64,000 nucleotides of DNA from Actinobacteria bacterium HGW-Actinobacteria-7 (GTDB taxonomy: Bacteria; Actinomycetota; Coriobacteriia; Anaerosomatales; PHET01). The first letter of the stretch is position 1. Each line of letters starts with the position of its first letter. The stretch lies in assembly GCA_002841275.1 (NCBI GenBank), contig PHET01000008.1, forward strand, positions 1 to 64,000, in the 5' to 3' direction. Below, one piece after another: positions 9,039 to 18,889 of the stretch. A model generated the notes under the pieces. It made no database searches and had not been told where the DNA came from. It saw only the letters and a list, made by a program, of their open reading frames with translations. The translations under genes were made by a program, and so were the position numbers.

Positions 9039-10645
9039 CAGTCCCGTCCTATGTCCGGTTGCGAATCGGGCGTCTGCGGTGCGGCCGTGAGCGGTTCGAA
9101 CCATGGTGCACGCTCACGACACATGACGACGTGTCCACGCCAATGCTCGTCGTCGCGGTCCTCGAAGTCCAGCCGGGAATGGCAGCCACGCGACTCCTCG
9201 CGCACAAGCGCGCCACGGGTCAGAAGCGAGGCCACGGTGATCAGGTTGGCCGCCTCGAGCACGGGCAGACTCGTCGAGGGCGACAGCCCGCGCGCGAGCT
9301 GATCGATTCCATCGGATGCGCGCGCCAGACCCTCGGCCGTGCGCGTCATACCCACGTACGAGCCGGTCAGGTCGTGCAGCGCCGCGATGGCGGTCGCAGG
9401 GTCTGTGGTGATGTCAGACGGTCCGACCACCATGTCGGCGTCAGCCACGAGCGCTGCGGGCTTCTGGGCAGGGGTGATCTCGTGCGCCAGAGCTCGGGCG
9501 ATCCGCCGAGAGAAGACGAGACCCTCGAGCAGCGAATTGGATGCAAGCCGGTTGGCGCCGTGAAGGCCCGTGGCGGCAACCTCACCGGACGCGTAGAGGC
9601 CGGAGATGCTGCTGCGCCCGTCGATGTCGACGACCACGCCACCGACCTGGTAGTGCGCGGCGGGAGCTACAGGGATTAGATCGCGCGACAGGTCGTAGCC
9701 GGCCTCGGCGCACCCTTTCCAGATGGCGGGGAAACGGGAGCGGAGGTACGACTCGCCCAAGTGACGGGCGTCGAGCCAGACATTGCTCCGGCCGCACCGC
9801 GCCATGACCCGCTCTATCTCGCGACTGACTACGTCGCGCGGGGCCAGCTCGGCGAGCGGATGGATGTCGATCATGAACCGCTGCATGTCGCAGTCGAGCA
9901 GATACGCACCCTCCCCGCGCAACGCCTCGCTGACGAGGAATCGCGGAGCGGATGCGTGATCGAGCGCGGTGGGATGGAACTGGACGAACTCGAGGTCGGT
10001 CACGTGTGCGCCCGCCCGCCATGCGGCCGCCACCCCATCGCCGGTTGCGATGAGCGGGTTCGTCGTGACGCTGAACGCCTGTCCCGAACCACCCGTGGCC
10101 AGTACGACAGCGCGCGCCAGGTGCGCTTCCAGCCGCCCGGCGATCTGGTCGAGTACAAGCGCGCCCACGCAGCGGCCGTCGGGCCCGGTGAGCACATCGA
10201 CGAGGAACCGGTGCTCGAAGACGGGGATACGACCGCGGTCGATGAGCGCAGAAGTGAGCGCCTGCTGAATCGCAGCGCCGGTCTTGTCGCCCGAGTGCAA
10301 CACCCGCGGCAGGGTGTGCCCCCCTTCGCGTGCGAGTGCCACTCCCCCGCTATCGGCCAGGTCGAACCGCACGCCGAAGCCTTGAAGCGCGTCGAGCGCT
10401 GCAGCAGCCTCGGTCACGACCGCGCGCACGACCCGCTCGTCGCACAGCCCTTGGCCGACCACAAGCGTGTCAGCAAGGTGCAGCTCAGAAGAGTCGGCCT
10501 CGCCAACAGCGCCGGCGATGCCGCCTTGGGCATACCACGTGTTCGTCTCGGCAAGCTCACCTTTGGTGAGAAGCGACACCGAGAAGTCCTGCGAGGCGTG
10601 CAACGCGGCGGTGAGGCCCGCGATACCGCTTCCCACGACGAGCAC
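9038..10645 (-). CDS. nadB: L-aspartate oxidase
   Basis: VLVVGSGIAGLTAALHAS...AQGGIAGAVGEADSSELHLADTLVVGQGLCDE...GGVVVDIDGRSSISGLYASGEVAATGLHGANRLASNSLLEGLVF. Start uncertain (GTG at 10645 or in-frame TTG at 10735). Confidence 0.9.
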   Translation of the reverse strand: MLVVGSGIAGLTAALHASQDFSVSLLTKGELAETNTWYAQGGIAGAVGEADSSELHLADTLVVGQGLCDERVVRAVVTEAAAALDALQGFGVRFDLADSGGVALAREGGHTLPRVLHSGDKTGAAIQQALTSALIDRGRIPVFEHRFLVDVLTGPDGRCVGALVLDQIAGRLEAHLARAVVLATGGSGQAFSVTTNPLIATGDGVAAAWRAGAHVTDLEFVQFHPTALDHASAPRFLVSEALRGEGAYLLDCDMQRFMIDIHPLAELAPRDVVSREIERVMARCGRSNVWLDARHLGESYLRSRFPAIWKGCAEAGYDLSRDLIPVAPAAHYQVGGVVVDIDGRSSISGLYASGEVAATGLHGANRLASNSLLEGLVFSRRIARALAHEITPAQKPAALVADADMVVGPSDITTDPATAIAALHDLTGSYVGMTRTAEGLARASDGIDQLARGLSPSTSLPVLEAANLITVASLLTRGALVREESRGCHSRLDFEDRDDEHWRGHVVMCRERAPWFEPLTAAPQTPDSQPDIGRD

Positions 10646-10727
10646 ATCACTCTCATGGACCGTGAGGCGTGAAGTGTCAAACGCCAGCAGGTATCGGGCG
10701 CTCAGTAGGCTTGGCGGGTTGAGGACG

Positions 10728-11642
10728 TCAGCCAATCGCGACCATCCGTTCGACGGCGGCACGGGCGCGCTGGGCGACCGCGTCGGGCACTTCGACGGCG
10801 TACTGGCCGAGTTCGAGCGCATCGGCCAGTTTGGAGAGCGTGGTGAGTTTCATGTTGGGGCACAGCATGCGCGGCGCGATCTCGTGGAAGAGCTTGCCCG
10901 GTGCCGCCTTCTGAAGAGCGTGGACCAGCCCGGACTCAGTGATGACGATGAACTCGCTGGCGGGATTCTGAGCGGCGAATGCGAGCATCTGGGACGTGGA
11001 GAGCACAGCATCGCCAAGATCGACTACGTCGGGGCGACACTCGGGATGCACCATGACAGGCGCCCCCGGGAAGCCATCGCGCGCCGCCGCCACCTGCTGG
11101 GCGGTGACTTGGTCATGGGTGGGGCACCAGCCGTCCCAGAGCACGACCTCGACTTCGGGAAGTGAGCGGGCGACCCAACTGCCCAGGTTGCGGTCGGGAG
11201 CGAACAGGATCTTCTCGGCCCCCAGAGCTTGCACCACTGCAACCGCGTTGGCGCTCGTGACGCACACATCACTCTCAGCCTTGACCTCGGCCGAGGAGTT
11301 CACATAGGTGACGACCGGAACGCCGGCATGCTCGGCCTTCCACGCACGCAGGGCCTCGCCGGTGACCATGTCGGCCATGGGGCACCCGGCACGCAGCTCG
11401 GGCAGCAGGACGGTCTTGTGCGGAGCAAGGATCTTCGCGGTCTCGGCCATGAAGTGCACCCCGCAGAACACGATGGTGTCCGCGTCCGTGGCAGCGGCCT
11501 GCCGTGAGAGTCCCAGAGAGTCCCCCACGAAGTCGGCGGCGTCTTGCACCTCGGCGCGCTGATAGTTGTGCGCCAAGATGACTGCACCGCGCTCGCGAGC
11601 CAGTTCGCGGATGTGGGCAGTGAGCTGGGTGTTGTCGGTCAC
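10728..11642 (-). CDS. nadA: Quinolinate synthase
   Basis: ERGAVILAHNYQRAEVQDAADFVGDSLGLSR...VFCGVHFMAETAKILAPHKTVLLPELRAGCPMADM...HPECRPDV. Confidence 0.94.
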   Translation of the reverse strand: MTDNTQLTAHIRELARERGAVILAHNYQRAEVQDAADFVGDSLGLSRQAAATDADTIVFCGVHFMAETAKILAPHKTVLLPELRAGCPMADMVTGEALRAWKAEHAGVPVVTYVNSSAEVKAESDVCVTSANAVAVVQALGAEKILFAPDRNLGSWVARSLPEVEVVLWDGWCPTHDQVTAQQVAAARDGFPGAPVMVHPECRPDVVDLGDAVLSTSQMLAFAAQNPASEFIVITESGLVHALQKAAPGKLFHEIAPRMLCPNMKLTTLSKLADALELGQYAVEVPDAVAQRARAAVERMVAIG

Positions 11643-11663
11643 GACGTCGCTCCTTCGCAGGCG

Positions 11664-12536
11664 CTAGGCGGCCGGTGGCGCCAGCGGGCAGTTGTCGATC
11701 AGGTGCGTGGTTCCCACATGCGCGGCCACGATCGCGCGCGCAGTGCCGGCAACGCGTTCGAGAGGCTCGAGCGTGGCTGGATCGATCACCGCCGCGTAGT
11801 CGAGCGAAACTGCCACATCGGAGGCTGCCACGCGCACCTGGAATGCATCGCGCATCGCAGCCTCGATAGCAGGCACATCCAGCTCGCCCCATGCGACAGC
11901 GCGCGCTGCGGCCTCAAGCGCCTCGGGCACCGCAATCGCCGTCTGTCGTTCCTGCGCCGAGAGGTAGGCGTTACGGCTGGAAAGCGCGAGCCCGTCGCGC
12001 TCACGCACGGTCGGGCAGGCGACGATACCGACTCCCAGATCCAAGTCGAGCACCAGCCGTTCGATGATCTTGAGCTGCTGGTAGTCCTTCTCGCCGAAGA
12101 ACGCGAGATCCGGGCGCACGATGCTGAACAACTTGGCGACCACCGTCGCAACTCCGGCGAAATGGCCGGCGCGAAGAGCACCTTCCCACCGGGCTGCCAA
12201 CGGGCCGGGATCGACGGTGACCTGAGTGTCGGGTGCATACATCGTGGCAGGCGTGGGGGTGAACGCCACCTCGACGCCCTCGGCCGACAGCGCGGACAGG
12301 TCGGCCTCGATGGGCCGCGGATAGGCCTCGAAGTCCTCCCCTGGTGAGAACTGGGTGGGATTGACGAATATCGAGGCGACTACGAGGTCCGTACGCGCAC
12401 ACGCCGCCCGGACAAGCGACAGGTGGCCTTCGTGAAGCGCACCCATCGTTGGGACGAATCCCACCCGCTTGCCCTCTTTGCGTGCAGCGGCCACGGCGGC
12501 CCGAAGCTCGGCCTTGTTGCTGATGCGTTCTATCAC
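11664..12536 (-). CDS. panC: Pantoate--beta-alanine ligase
   Basis: VGFVPTMGALHEGHLSLVRAA...SIFVNPTQFSPGEDFEAYPR...FFGEKDYQQLKIIERLV. Confidence 0.95.
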   Translation of the reverse strand: MIERISNKAELRAAVAAARKEGKRVGFVPTMGALHEGHLSLVRAACARTDLVVASIFVNPTQFSPGEDFEAYPRPIEADLSALSAEGVEVAFTPTPATMYAPDTQVTVDPGPLAARWEGALRAGHFAGVATVVAKLFSIVRPDLAFFGEKDYQQLKIIERLVLDLDLGVGIVACPTVRERDGLALSSRNAYLSAQERQTAIAVPEALEAAARAVAWGELDVPAIEAAMRDAFQVRVAASDVAVSLDYAAVIDPATLEPLERVAGTARAIVAAHVGTTHLIDNCPLAPPAA

Positions 12537-13429
12537 AGGAGGTCCTCGTCGTCATACTCGGCAGAAAAGAGCAGCTCGGCCTCGGCGACGACTTCTCGGC
12601 TGACGTGTGTGGTCTCCGGCTCGCCCGGGAATGCGCGGCTCCGCACGTCCTCGGCATACGCCTCGATTGCACTGCCGATGACCTCGTCGAGGTCTGCATA
12701 GCGCCGGGCGTGCTTGGGCAGGAAGTCTCCCAGGCCCAAGAGATCGTGGTAGACCTGCACCTGCCCATCGCAGCCCACACCCGCGCCGATACCGATGGTC
12801 GGGATGGTCAGCAACTCGCTGACGCGGGTCGCGAGTTCTGCGGGAATGCACTCGAGCACGATCGCGAAGGCACCCGCGTCTTCGAGCGCGCGGCAGTCTT
12901 CGAGAAGCTTCGCTGCGGGGGCGGCGTCCTTGGCCTGCGTGTGGTAGCCACCCAGCGTGTTGACCGACTGTGGAGTCAGACCGACGTGACCCATCACGGG
13001 GACGCCGGCGTCGGTAAGTTCCTGTGTGACCATCAGCGAGGTCTCAGAGGCGCCCTCGAGCTTGACCGCATGTGCGCCGCCCTCTGCAAGCAGCCGACCT
13101 GCGTTGGTCAGTGCGAGCTCGACGCTGGGCTGGTAGCTCATGAAGGGCATGTCCGCGACGACCAGGGTGCGACTCGTGGCGCGGGAAACCGCCGCCGTCG
13201 CGCGCACCATGTCATCCATGGTCACTGGAAGGGTCGAAGCATGACCAAGCATGGTCATGCCCAGAGAGTCACCCACCAGAATCACCTCAACGCCGGCCTT
13301 CTCGGCAATGCGCGCTGCATGGTAGTCATAGGCGGTGATCACGGTGATGGGGCGACCCGCTGCTTTGAGCGCAGTAAGCGAGGACGCCGTGACGCGGGGA
13401 CGGGGAGCTGGAACAGGGACAACACTCAT
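12533..13429 (-). CDS. panB: 3-methyl-2-oxobutanoate hydroxymethyltransferase
   Basis: ITVITAYDYHAARIAEKAGVEVILVGDSLGMTMLGHASTLPVTMDDMV...VMGHVGLTPQSVNTLGGY; overlaps panC by ATGA. Confidence 0.95.
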   Translation of the reverse strand: MSVVPVPAPRPRVTASSLTALKAAGRPITVITAYDYHAARIAEKAGVEVILVGDSLGMTMLGHASTLPVTMDDMVRATAAVSRATSRTLVVADMPFMSYQPSVELALTNAGRLLAEGGAHAVKLEGASETSLMVTQELTDAGVPVMGHVGLTPQSVNTLGGYHTQAKDAAPAAKLLEDCRALEDAGAFAIVLECIPAELATRVSELLTIPTIGIGAGVGCDGQVQVYHDLLGLGDFLPKHARRYADLDEVIGSAIEAYAEDVRSRAFPGEPETTHVSREVVAEAELLFSAEYDDEDLL

Positions 13430-13556
13430 GGTCTACTCCTTTGCGGTCCGCCGTCGCAGCCCCGGCACGCGGGGTCCACGCGGCTCTGCCGACGAGGGAG
13501 TGCGAGTATAGCACTGGCACCCACCCTCACCTGCGGTGACGTGCCCGTTCCGTCAA

Positions 13557-14351
13557 CTAGTCCTCGGTGTACAGCTCCTCCGGATACTGCAGCGGAGCCT
13601 GCTCGACCGCGCGGAAGAGCGCGACGGCCTCCGGAGCCCTCTCGGCAGGCACCAGAAGCTTGAATATCGTGGCAAGCCCGAACGGGTCCATGTCCACGCC
13701 CGGCTCGAACGGCTCGAAGGCGTACGGGATGCCTTGGTCGGCGAGCACATCGCGCTTGAACTGCAGCCCGGCGTCGAAACCCGCTATGGAGTCCGAGAGG
13801 CTGTCGCTACGAGCGACCTCGACCCATTCGACCTCGCCAAGCGGCATGTTGTGCTCGGTGTCGGGCGGAGGCATGGTACCGAAGTCGCGCAGTACGGCAC
13901 CCACTGCGCCCTCAGAGCGCTTGAGGTATGTGCCGTCCGGCAGGACGAGTCTGGGTGCTATCTCCAGCAGCGGCGTGAGCACAAAATCGCGCTGTGCTAT
14001 GCCGGGATGAGGCACGGTCAGCTCATCGTTCGCTATCTCCTCATCACCAAAGAGCAGCAGGTCCAGATCGAGCGTACGCGGTCCTTTTTCGACACCGCGT
14101 TCGCGTCCGAATTCGGTTTCGATGTCCCTCAGAAGGCCGAGCAACGCAAGGGGCTCAAGACCCGTGGTTATCTCGACAACGGCGTTGAGGAAGTTCGGCT
14201 GGTCTTCGATCAGCGCCGCAGCCGACTCGTAGACGTGCGACACCTTCACGACATGGGTCTCGGACAGGTGCTCGATCGCATCGGCCGCTCTCGCGAGCGT
14301 GCCCAAGCGATCACCCAGATTGCTTCCCAGTCCGACGTAGGCGGTCGTCAT
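13557..14351 (-). CDS. folK: HPPK (FolK) fused to a C-terminal DUF2007-like domain
   Basis: N-term MTTAYVGLGSNLGDRLGTLARAADAI...RTLDLDLLLFGDEEI...VPHPGIAQRDFVLTPLLEIAP; then about 100 aa (VEVARSDSLSDSIAGFDAGLQFKRDVLADQGIPYAFEPF...FKLLVPAERAPEAVALF) beyond a normal HPPK end. Confidence 0.85.
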   Translation of the reverse strand: MTTAYVGLGSNLGDRLGTLARAADAIEHLSETHVVKVSHVYESAAALIEDQPNFLNAVVEITTGLEPLALLGLLRDIETEFGRERGVEKGPRTLDLDLLLFGDEEIANDELTVPHPGIAQRDFVLTPLLEIAPRLVLPDGTYLKRSEGAVGAVLRDFGTMPPPDTEHNMPLGEVEWVEVARSDSLSDSIAGFDAGLQFKRDVLADQGIPYAFEPFEPGVDMDPFGLATIFKLLVPAERAPEAVALFRAVEQAPLQYPEELYTED

Positions 14352-14411
14352 CGCGATGGTCCTCTCTCACACAATGGTTCTTGAGAGGAATATGCCCGTT
14401 AACGACCGCGC

Positions 14412-15278
14412 CTAGCTTGGCACCACACCGCTATTCCAAAGAGCCTTCGACACCGTCAGACACTGCACTGTCTCTTTGACGTCATGAACGCGGATGATTG
14501 CGGCGCCTGACCGAACAGCCTCGACAGCCACGGCAAGCGAGCCGCCCAGCCGCGAGCGCGGCTCGTCAGCACCGGTGAGTTCACCGATGAAGCGCTTCCG
14601 AGACGCGCCCACCAGCAGCGGGTAACCGTAATCCGCTAGCAATGGCAGGGCGTTCAACAGTGCCAGATTGTGCGCGAGCGTCTTACCGAAGCCGATTCCC
14701 GGATCGAGCACGATGCGCTCGCGCGCCACTCCCGCCGACTCGAGCACTGCAGCCTGAGCGAGCAGGAACCCGCCCACTTCGCGCACGACGTCGTCATAGT
14801 GAGGGGTCGACTGCATGGTCGCCGGATCGCCCAGCATATGCATGACCACGAGACCCGCGTCACATGACGCGGCCGCGTCCACCATAGCCGGGTCACGGAA
14901 GCCCGACACGTCGTTGATGATCGTCGCGCCGGCCTCGACACATGCGATGGCGACCTCAGCATGTCTGGTGTCTATGGAGACGGGCCTGCTCTCCATGGAC
15001 AAGCGCTGTATCACCGGCCGCACCCGAGCGATCTCAAACGCTATGGAGAGCTCTTGTGCACCAGGTCGGGTGGACTCGCCGCCCACATCGACGATTGCGG
15101 CTCCCTGTTCCCACATACGCTGACCTGCGACAACAGCGTCGGCCGGGTCCTCGTGCGTGCCACCATCCGAGAAGGAGTCAGGCGTGACGTTCAGAATGCC
15201 CATGACCAACGGAGTCTCCAGCGCCAGCTCGGAGGGCCCGCATCTCCACACCGCAGGCTTCTCAGGCATCTCCATCAT
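14412..15278 (-). CDS. folP: Dihydropteroate synthase
   Basis: [17 protein letters not shown]...[16 protein letters not shown]...[13 protein letters not shown]...[17 protein letters not shown]. Confidence 0.95.
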   Translation of the reverse strand: MMEMPEKPAVWRCGPSELALETPLVMGILNVTPDSFSDGGTHEDPADAVVAGQRMWEQGAAIVDVGGESTRPGAQELSIAFEIARVRPVIQRLSMESRPVSIDTRHAEVAIACVEAGATIINDVSGFRDPAMVDAAASCDAGLVVMHMLGDPATMQSTPHYDDVVREVGGFLLAQAAVLESAGVARERIVLDPGIGFGKTLAHNLALLNALPLLADYGYPLLVGASRKRFIGELTGADEPRSRLGGSLAVAVEAVRSGAAIIRVHDVKETVQCLTVSKALWNSGVVPS

Positions 15279-15847
15279 CGGCGCGACCGCTGTGTGATGA
15301 GGCTCATCGCCTCGGCGCGCGTGGCGGCGTTGCGCTCGAAGATACCGCGAACCGCGCTCGTGACCGTCTCGGACCCCGGCTTACGTACGCCCCGCATCGA
15401 CATGCAGAGGTGCTCGGCCTCGATCACCACGATGACGCCAGCCGGATCGAGGTGCTCGACGATGGTATCGGCGATCTGTGAGGTGAGGCGCTCCTGAACC
15501 TGCGGCCGTTTAGCGAAGAGATCCACCACACGCGCAAGCTTGGAAAGGCCGCATATCCGACCGTGCTTCCCCGGAACATACGCGACGTGCGCGCGCCCCA
15601 TGAACGGCACGAGGTGGTGTTCGCACACCGAGTAGAGCGGAATGTCGCGAACCAGCACCATCTCCTGGTGTCCTTCGTTGAAGGTCACACAGAAATGTTC
15701 GCCGGGCTCTTGGTCCAAACCTGCGAAGATCTCGGCATACATGTCCGCCACGCGCCGAGGAGTCTCTAACAATCCCTCGCGCGTGACATCCTCGCCGACT
15801 CCCTCGAGGATCAGACGAACGCCTGTTTCGATCTTTTCGCGGTCCAT
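15275..15847 (-). CDS. folE: GTP cyclohydrolase I
   Basis: [16 protein letters not shown]...[26 protein letters not shown]...[28 protein letters not shown]...[16 protein letters not shown]. Confidence 0.96.
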   Translation of the reverse strand: MDREKIETGVRLILEGVGEDVTREGLLETPRRVADMYAEIFAGLDQEPGEHFCVTFNEGHQEMVLVRDIPLYSVCEHHLVPFMGRAHVAYVPGKHGRICGLSKLARVVDLFAKRPQVQERLTSQIADTIVEHLDPAGVIVVIEAEHLCMSMRGVRKPGSETVTSAVRGIFERNAATRAEAMSLITQRSRR

Positions 15848-16047
15848 CGGTACTCCAGACGACGGCGGTGAAGGTGCGCCCAGTATCCCCTATTGCGGCC
15901 GCGGTCGTCTTGGGAATGGCTGTGCTATCTGAGTGTCAGCCAGTCGTATCTCGATCCGATGGCGACGCGACCTGTGTGTTTACGATAGACGCGCACCCGC
16001 CAGCTGCCCTCTTTGTTCTTGCGCGCAATGCCCTCTCCCCGGCGAGC

Positions 16048-16974
16048 TCACCATGCCCCGAACGCCTTGCCGATCGAGATCACTGCCGGCCCGAGAATGA
16101 CGATCATCGTCGCCGGCAAGATGCACAGGATCAGCGGAAAGACGATCTTCACCGGCGTCTTCTGCGCCTGTTCCTCGGCGCGTTGACGGCGCATCAGCCG
16201 CATCTCAGTTGCCTGTGTTCGCAGAACCTTGCCGATCGGAATCCCGAGCTGCTCTGCCTGAACTATCGCAGTGATGAACGCGTTGAGTTCGGCCACATCT
16301 GTGCGCTTCGCAAGGTTGTGCAGTGCATCTCCCCGATCCGCGCCCGACTGGATGTCTTGGAGTGCCCGCGCAAGTTCGCGATGCAGTGGCCCGTCCGAGG
16401 TCCTGACGATCTTGGCTATTGCCTGATCGAAACCAAGACCAGCCTCAATACTGATCGTAAGCATATCGAGCATGTCGGGAAGATCGCGAAGAATCCGCTT
16501 CTTGCGAGCGTCCACGCGATGGCCCACCCACAGGTCTGGCACGAAGAATGCCAGCACCGAGACTAGAAGGGCAATCATCCACACGAGCGTCGAGCCATCG
16601 GCCAGAACGGACCAACCCACCGTAAGTGCTGCGGCGGCAAGTCCGAGTAGCAGCTTGATAGCTATCAGACGGTCGGCATCCATCGCTCTCGGACTTCCCG
16701 CCAACACGAGTCTACGTGCGGTACGACGACGGTAGTCCTTGGGTGCAAGACTCGCCAGCGCCGACTTGACTCGCCCTATGCCGGGCACGAGGAGGCGCCG
16801 GGACAGTGGTTGAAGTTGCGGGTGGGCGATCGCGGCCTGATCCGACTCATATGCGGTGAGTCCAACAAGCCGTCGGCTCACTGCGCGTTCGTCCGAGAAC
16901 AGAGCCGAAAGACCTAGCCACGCGAGCAGCGCGACGCTTGAGAATACGGTGGTAGCGATCAGAATGCTCTGCAT
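16048..16974 (-). CDS. tadC: Tad/Flp pilus assembly inner-membrane protein TadC (T2SSF family)
   Basis: DLPDMLDMLTISIEAGLGFDQAIAKIV...LAKRTDVAELNAFITAIVQAEQLGIPIGKVLRTQA; last gene of the tad cluster. Confidence 0.88.
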   Translation of the reverse strand: MQSILIATTVFSSVALLAWLGLSALFSDERAVSRRLVGLTAYESDQAAIAHPQLQPLSRRLLVPGIGRVKSALASLAPKDYRRRTARRLVLAGSPRAMDADRLIAIKLLLGLAAAALTVGWSVLADGSTLVWMIALLVSVLAFFVPDLWVGHRVDARKKRILRDLPDMLDMLTISIEAGLGFDQAIAKIVRTSDGPLHRELARALQDIQSGADRGDALHNLAKRTDVAELNAFITAIVQAEQLGIPIGKVLRTQATEMRLMRRQRAEEQAQKTPVKIVFPLILCILPATMIVILGPAVISIGKAFGAW

Positions 16975-16975
16975 C

Positions 16976-18889
16976 TCATACCTCGATCACTACGATCTTG
17001 CTCAGCCAGACGGACCCGATCACAAGTAGCACTGCCCCTGCGGCGAGAAGCCCCATGCCCGATGCGGTCGTGAACAACAATGCCAGGTAGCGAGGGTTCA
17101 GTACCGAGAGGGCCAGCATCAGCGCGACCGGTAGCAGAATCAAGATCCACGCTGACAGGCGCCCTTCCGCGGTCAGACCCGAAATCTGGCGCTGCAGCGC
17201 TCGCTTGTCGCGGATGGTGGACGCCACGATGTCGAGAACCTCCGCAAGGTTGCCACCTACATCACGCTGTATGTCTATCGCCGTCACCGCCCAGGCGAAA
17301 TCAGTGCTTTGCATCCGGCGCGCCACGCCAGCAAGAGCGCTCTCAACCTCACGGCCCAGGCGCACTTCTGTTTGTGCCCGCGCGAACTCCGCCGACACTG
17401 GTGCGGCCATCTGCTCCACCACGAGACCGAGCGACTGCTGCAAGCCCCACCCCGAACGCAGTGAACCAGCAATGAGATTCAGGACATCGGGCAACTGCTC
17501 GCCGAACTGATTCCGGCGCTTGGTGACGAGATGATCGAGATAGATGACTGGAACCACCGTTGCGCCAACGACCGCAACGATGCTGAGCGGCAGATTCTGG
17601 GACAGCCACTCGGTAAGAATCCCCGCCGCAATCACGAGCAGTAGGTGAACGGTGATGTATTCCGTAGGCCTCAGCGGAAGTCCTGCGCGCTCGAGTTGCT
17701 CGTAGGCGAGACGCTTGATGCCGCGTTTGCCTGCAACGAAGTCGACTGCACCGAGCACCCACTCGGTAACCGCGTTCGAGCGTTCATCGGTCTTGGAGGA
17801 CTCCCCCGCGGTCCGCAACTGATCGTAGTACTTCATCTGATCCAGCCCGTTCCGCGGCCTAACGAGCATCAGCGCTGCCGCGGCCACAATCGCGAATACC
17901 GCTATGAAGACCAGCCCAACCGCAGCGGCAAGCGTGAGATTGCTCGCCGGCGGCACCGCGACAAGCGCCATCTTCGCAGGAGGGAGCGGCTGCGCGAACA
18001 GCGGGTTCGGTAGCACAGACGATCCCGAAGCGGCCCGATCATCAACCTTCGCGCTGACGGCGACGTCGAGGTCATTGGTCGACGGGCGATGACTTACATA
18101 CGTGAGAGTCCAACTTGACTGAAGTTCTCGCGCAAGCTGCTCATAGAATCCCATCAACTGGTCCGCACCGGAGACCGTGGCAAAACGGCCGCCGGTACTC
18201 CGAGAGACCGATCTGAGCGTCCCGAAGTCCGCCTCGGCGGAAGGCAGTGCCACCACGAGCACCGGAGCGCCAGCAGCCTTCAGGTCCTTGAGCGCTGCGT
18301 CGAGCTGTACCCTGCTGACGGTGTCACCGCCATCCGACAGCAGCACGACGACGGGTCGACTGACCTCCGCCCTCGATGCTTCTCGCGCCGCCATCGACAG
18401 TGCGTCATACAGCGCGGTCTCGCCTTTTGCCGAGAGTCCCGAGATCACACCGTCCAGTACGGTCTTGTCGTCAGTCAGCCGCGTGAGCACGCGAGGTCTA
18501 TCCGCGAACGAAACTACCGCGACGCGCGACTTGGGCTGTAGTTGACCTGTGAACGCAGCCGCCGCATCCTTTGCGGCCTCCATCGACCGACCCTCCATCG
18601 AACCGCTCGTGTCGACAACGAGCACAACATCGATAGGCTGAACCTCGGAACTCTGTGTGTCGATCACTTCGACAGGGCGACCGTTCTCGCGCACCGAGAA
18701 GACCGGCTGGGACCCAGAAGTCCCCAATAGCGCCGATGGCAGCGAGAGCTGTAGGCCGACGCGCGGATACTCGGCAAGAGACACATCCCTGACAACGATG
18801 GGATCGACCGCAGCGTCGGCGACACCGACGCTGCACAAGACCCCACCGATGACAATGATCGCGAGAAATCGCCTGAGCACGCCTCTCAC
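16976..18889 (-). CDS. tadB: VWA-domain / TadB fusion protein
   Basis: N-term signal plus von Willebrand A MIDAS (VVLVVDTSGSMEG...LSDGGDT) joined by TM to TadB/T2SSF (QLPDVLNLIAGSLRSGWGLQQSLGLVVEQM...AVTAIDIQRDVGGNLAEVLD). Confidence 0.88.
   Translation of the reverse strand: MRGVLRRFLAIIVIGGVLCSVGVADAAVDPIVVRDVSLAEYPRVGLQLSLPSALLGTSGSQPVFSVRENGRPVEVIDTQSSEVQPIDVVLVVDTSGSMEGRSMEAAKDAAAAFTGQLQPKSRVAVVSFADRPRVLTRLTDDKTVLDGVISGLSAKGETALYDALSMAAREASRAEVSRPVVVLLSDGGDTVSRVQLDAALKDLKAAGAPVLVVALPSAEADFGTLRSVSRSTGGRFATVSGADQLMGFYEQLARELQSSWTLTYVSHRPSTNDLDVAVSAKVDDRAASGSSVLPNPLFAQPLPPAKMALVAVPPASNLTLAAAVGLVFIAVFAIVAAAALMLVRPRNGLDQMKYYDQLRTAGESSKTDERSNAVTEWVLGAVDFVAGKRGIKRLAYEQLERAGLPLRPTEYITVHLLLVIAAGILTEWLSQNLPLSIVAVVGATVVPVIYLDHLVTKRRNQFGEQLPDVLNLIAGSLRSGWGLQQSLGLVVEQMAAPVSAEFARAQTEVRLGREVESALAGVARRMQSTDFAWAVTAIDIQRDVGGNLAEVLDIVASTIRDKRALQRQISGLTAEGRLSAWILILLPVALMLALSVLNPRYLALLFTTASGMGLLAAGAVLLVIGSVWLSKIVVIEV

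Noticed and set aside
8265-9302. 345-aa ORF on plus strand
   Set aside because: Antisense to nadC/nadB with clear motifs on the other strand.
12605-13663. 352-aa ORF on plus strand
   Set aside because: Antisense to panB and part of folK; no motifs.
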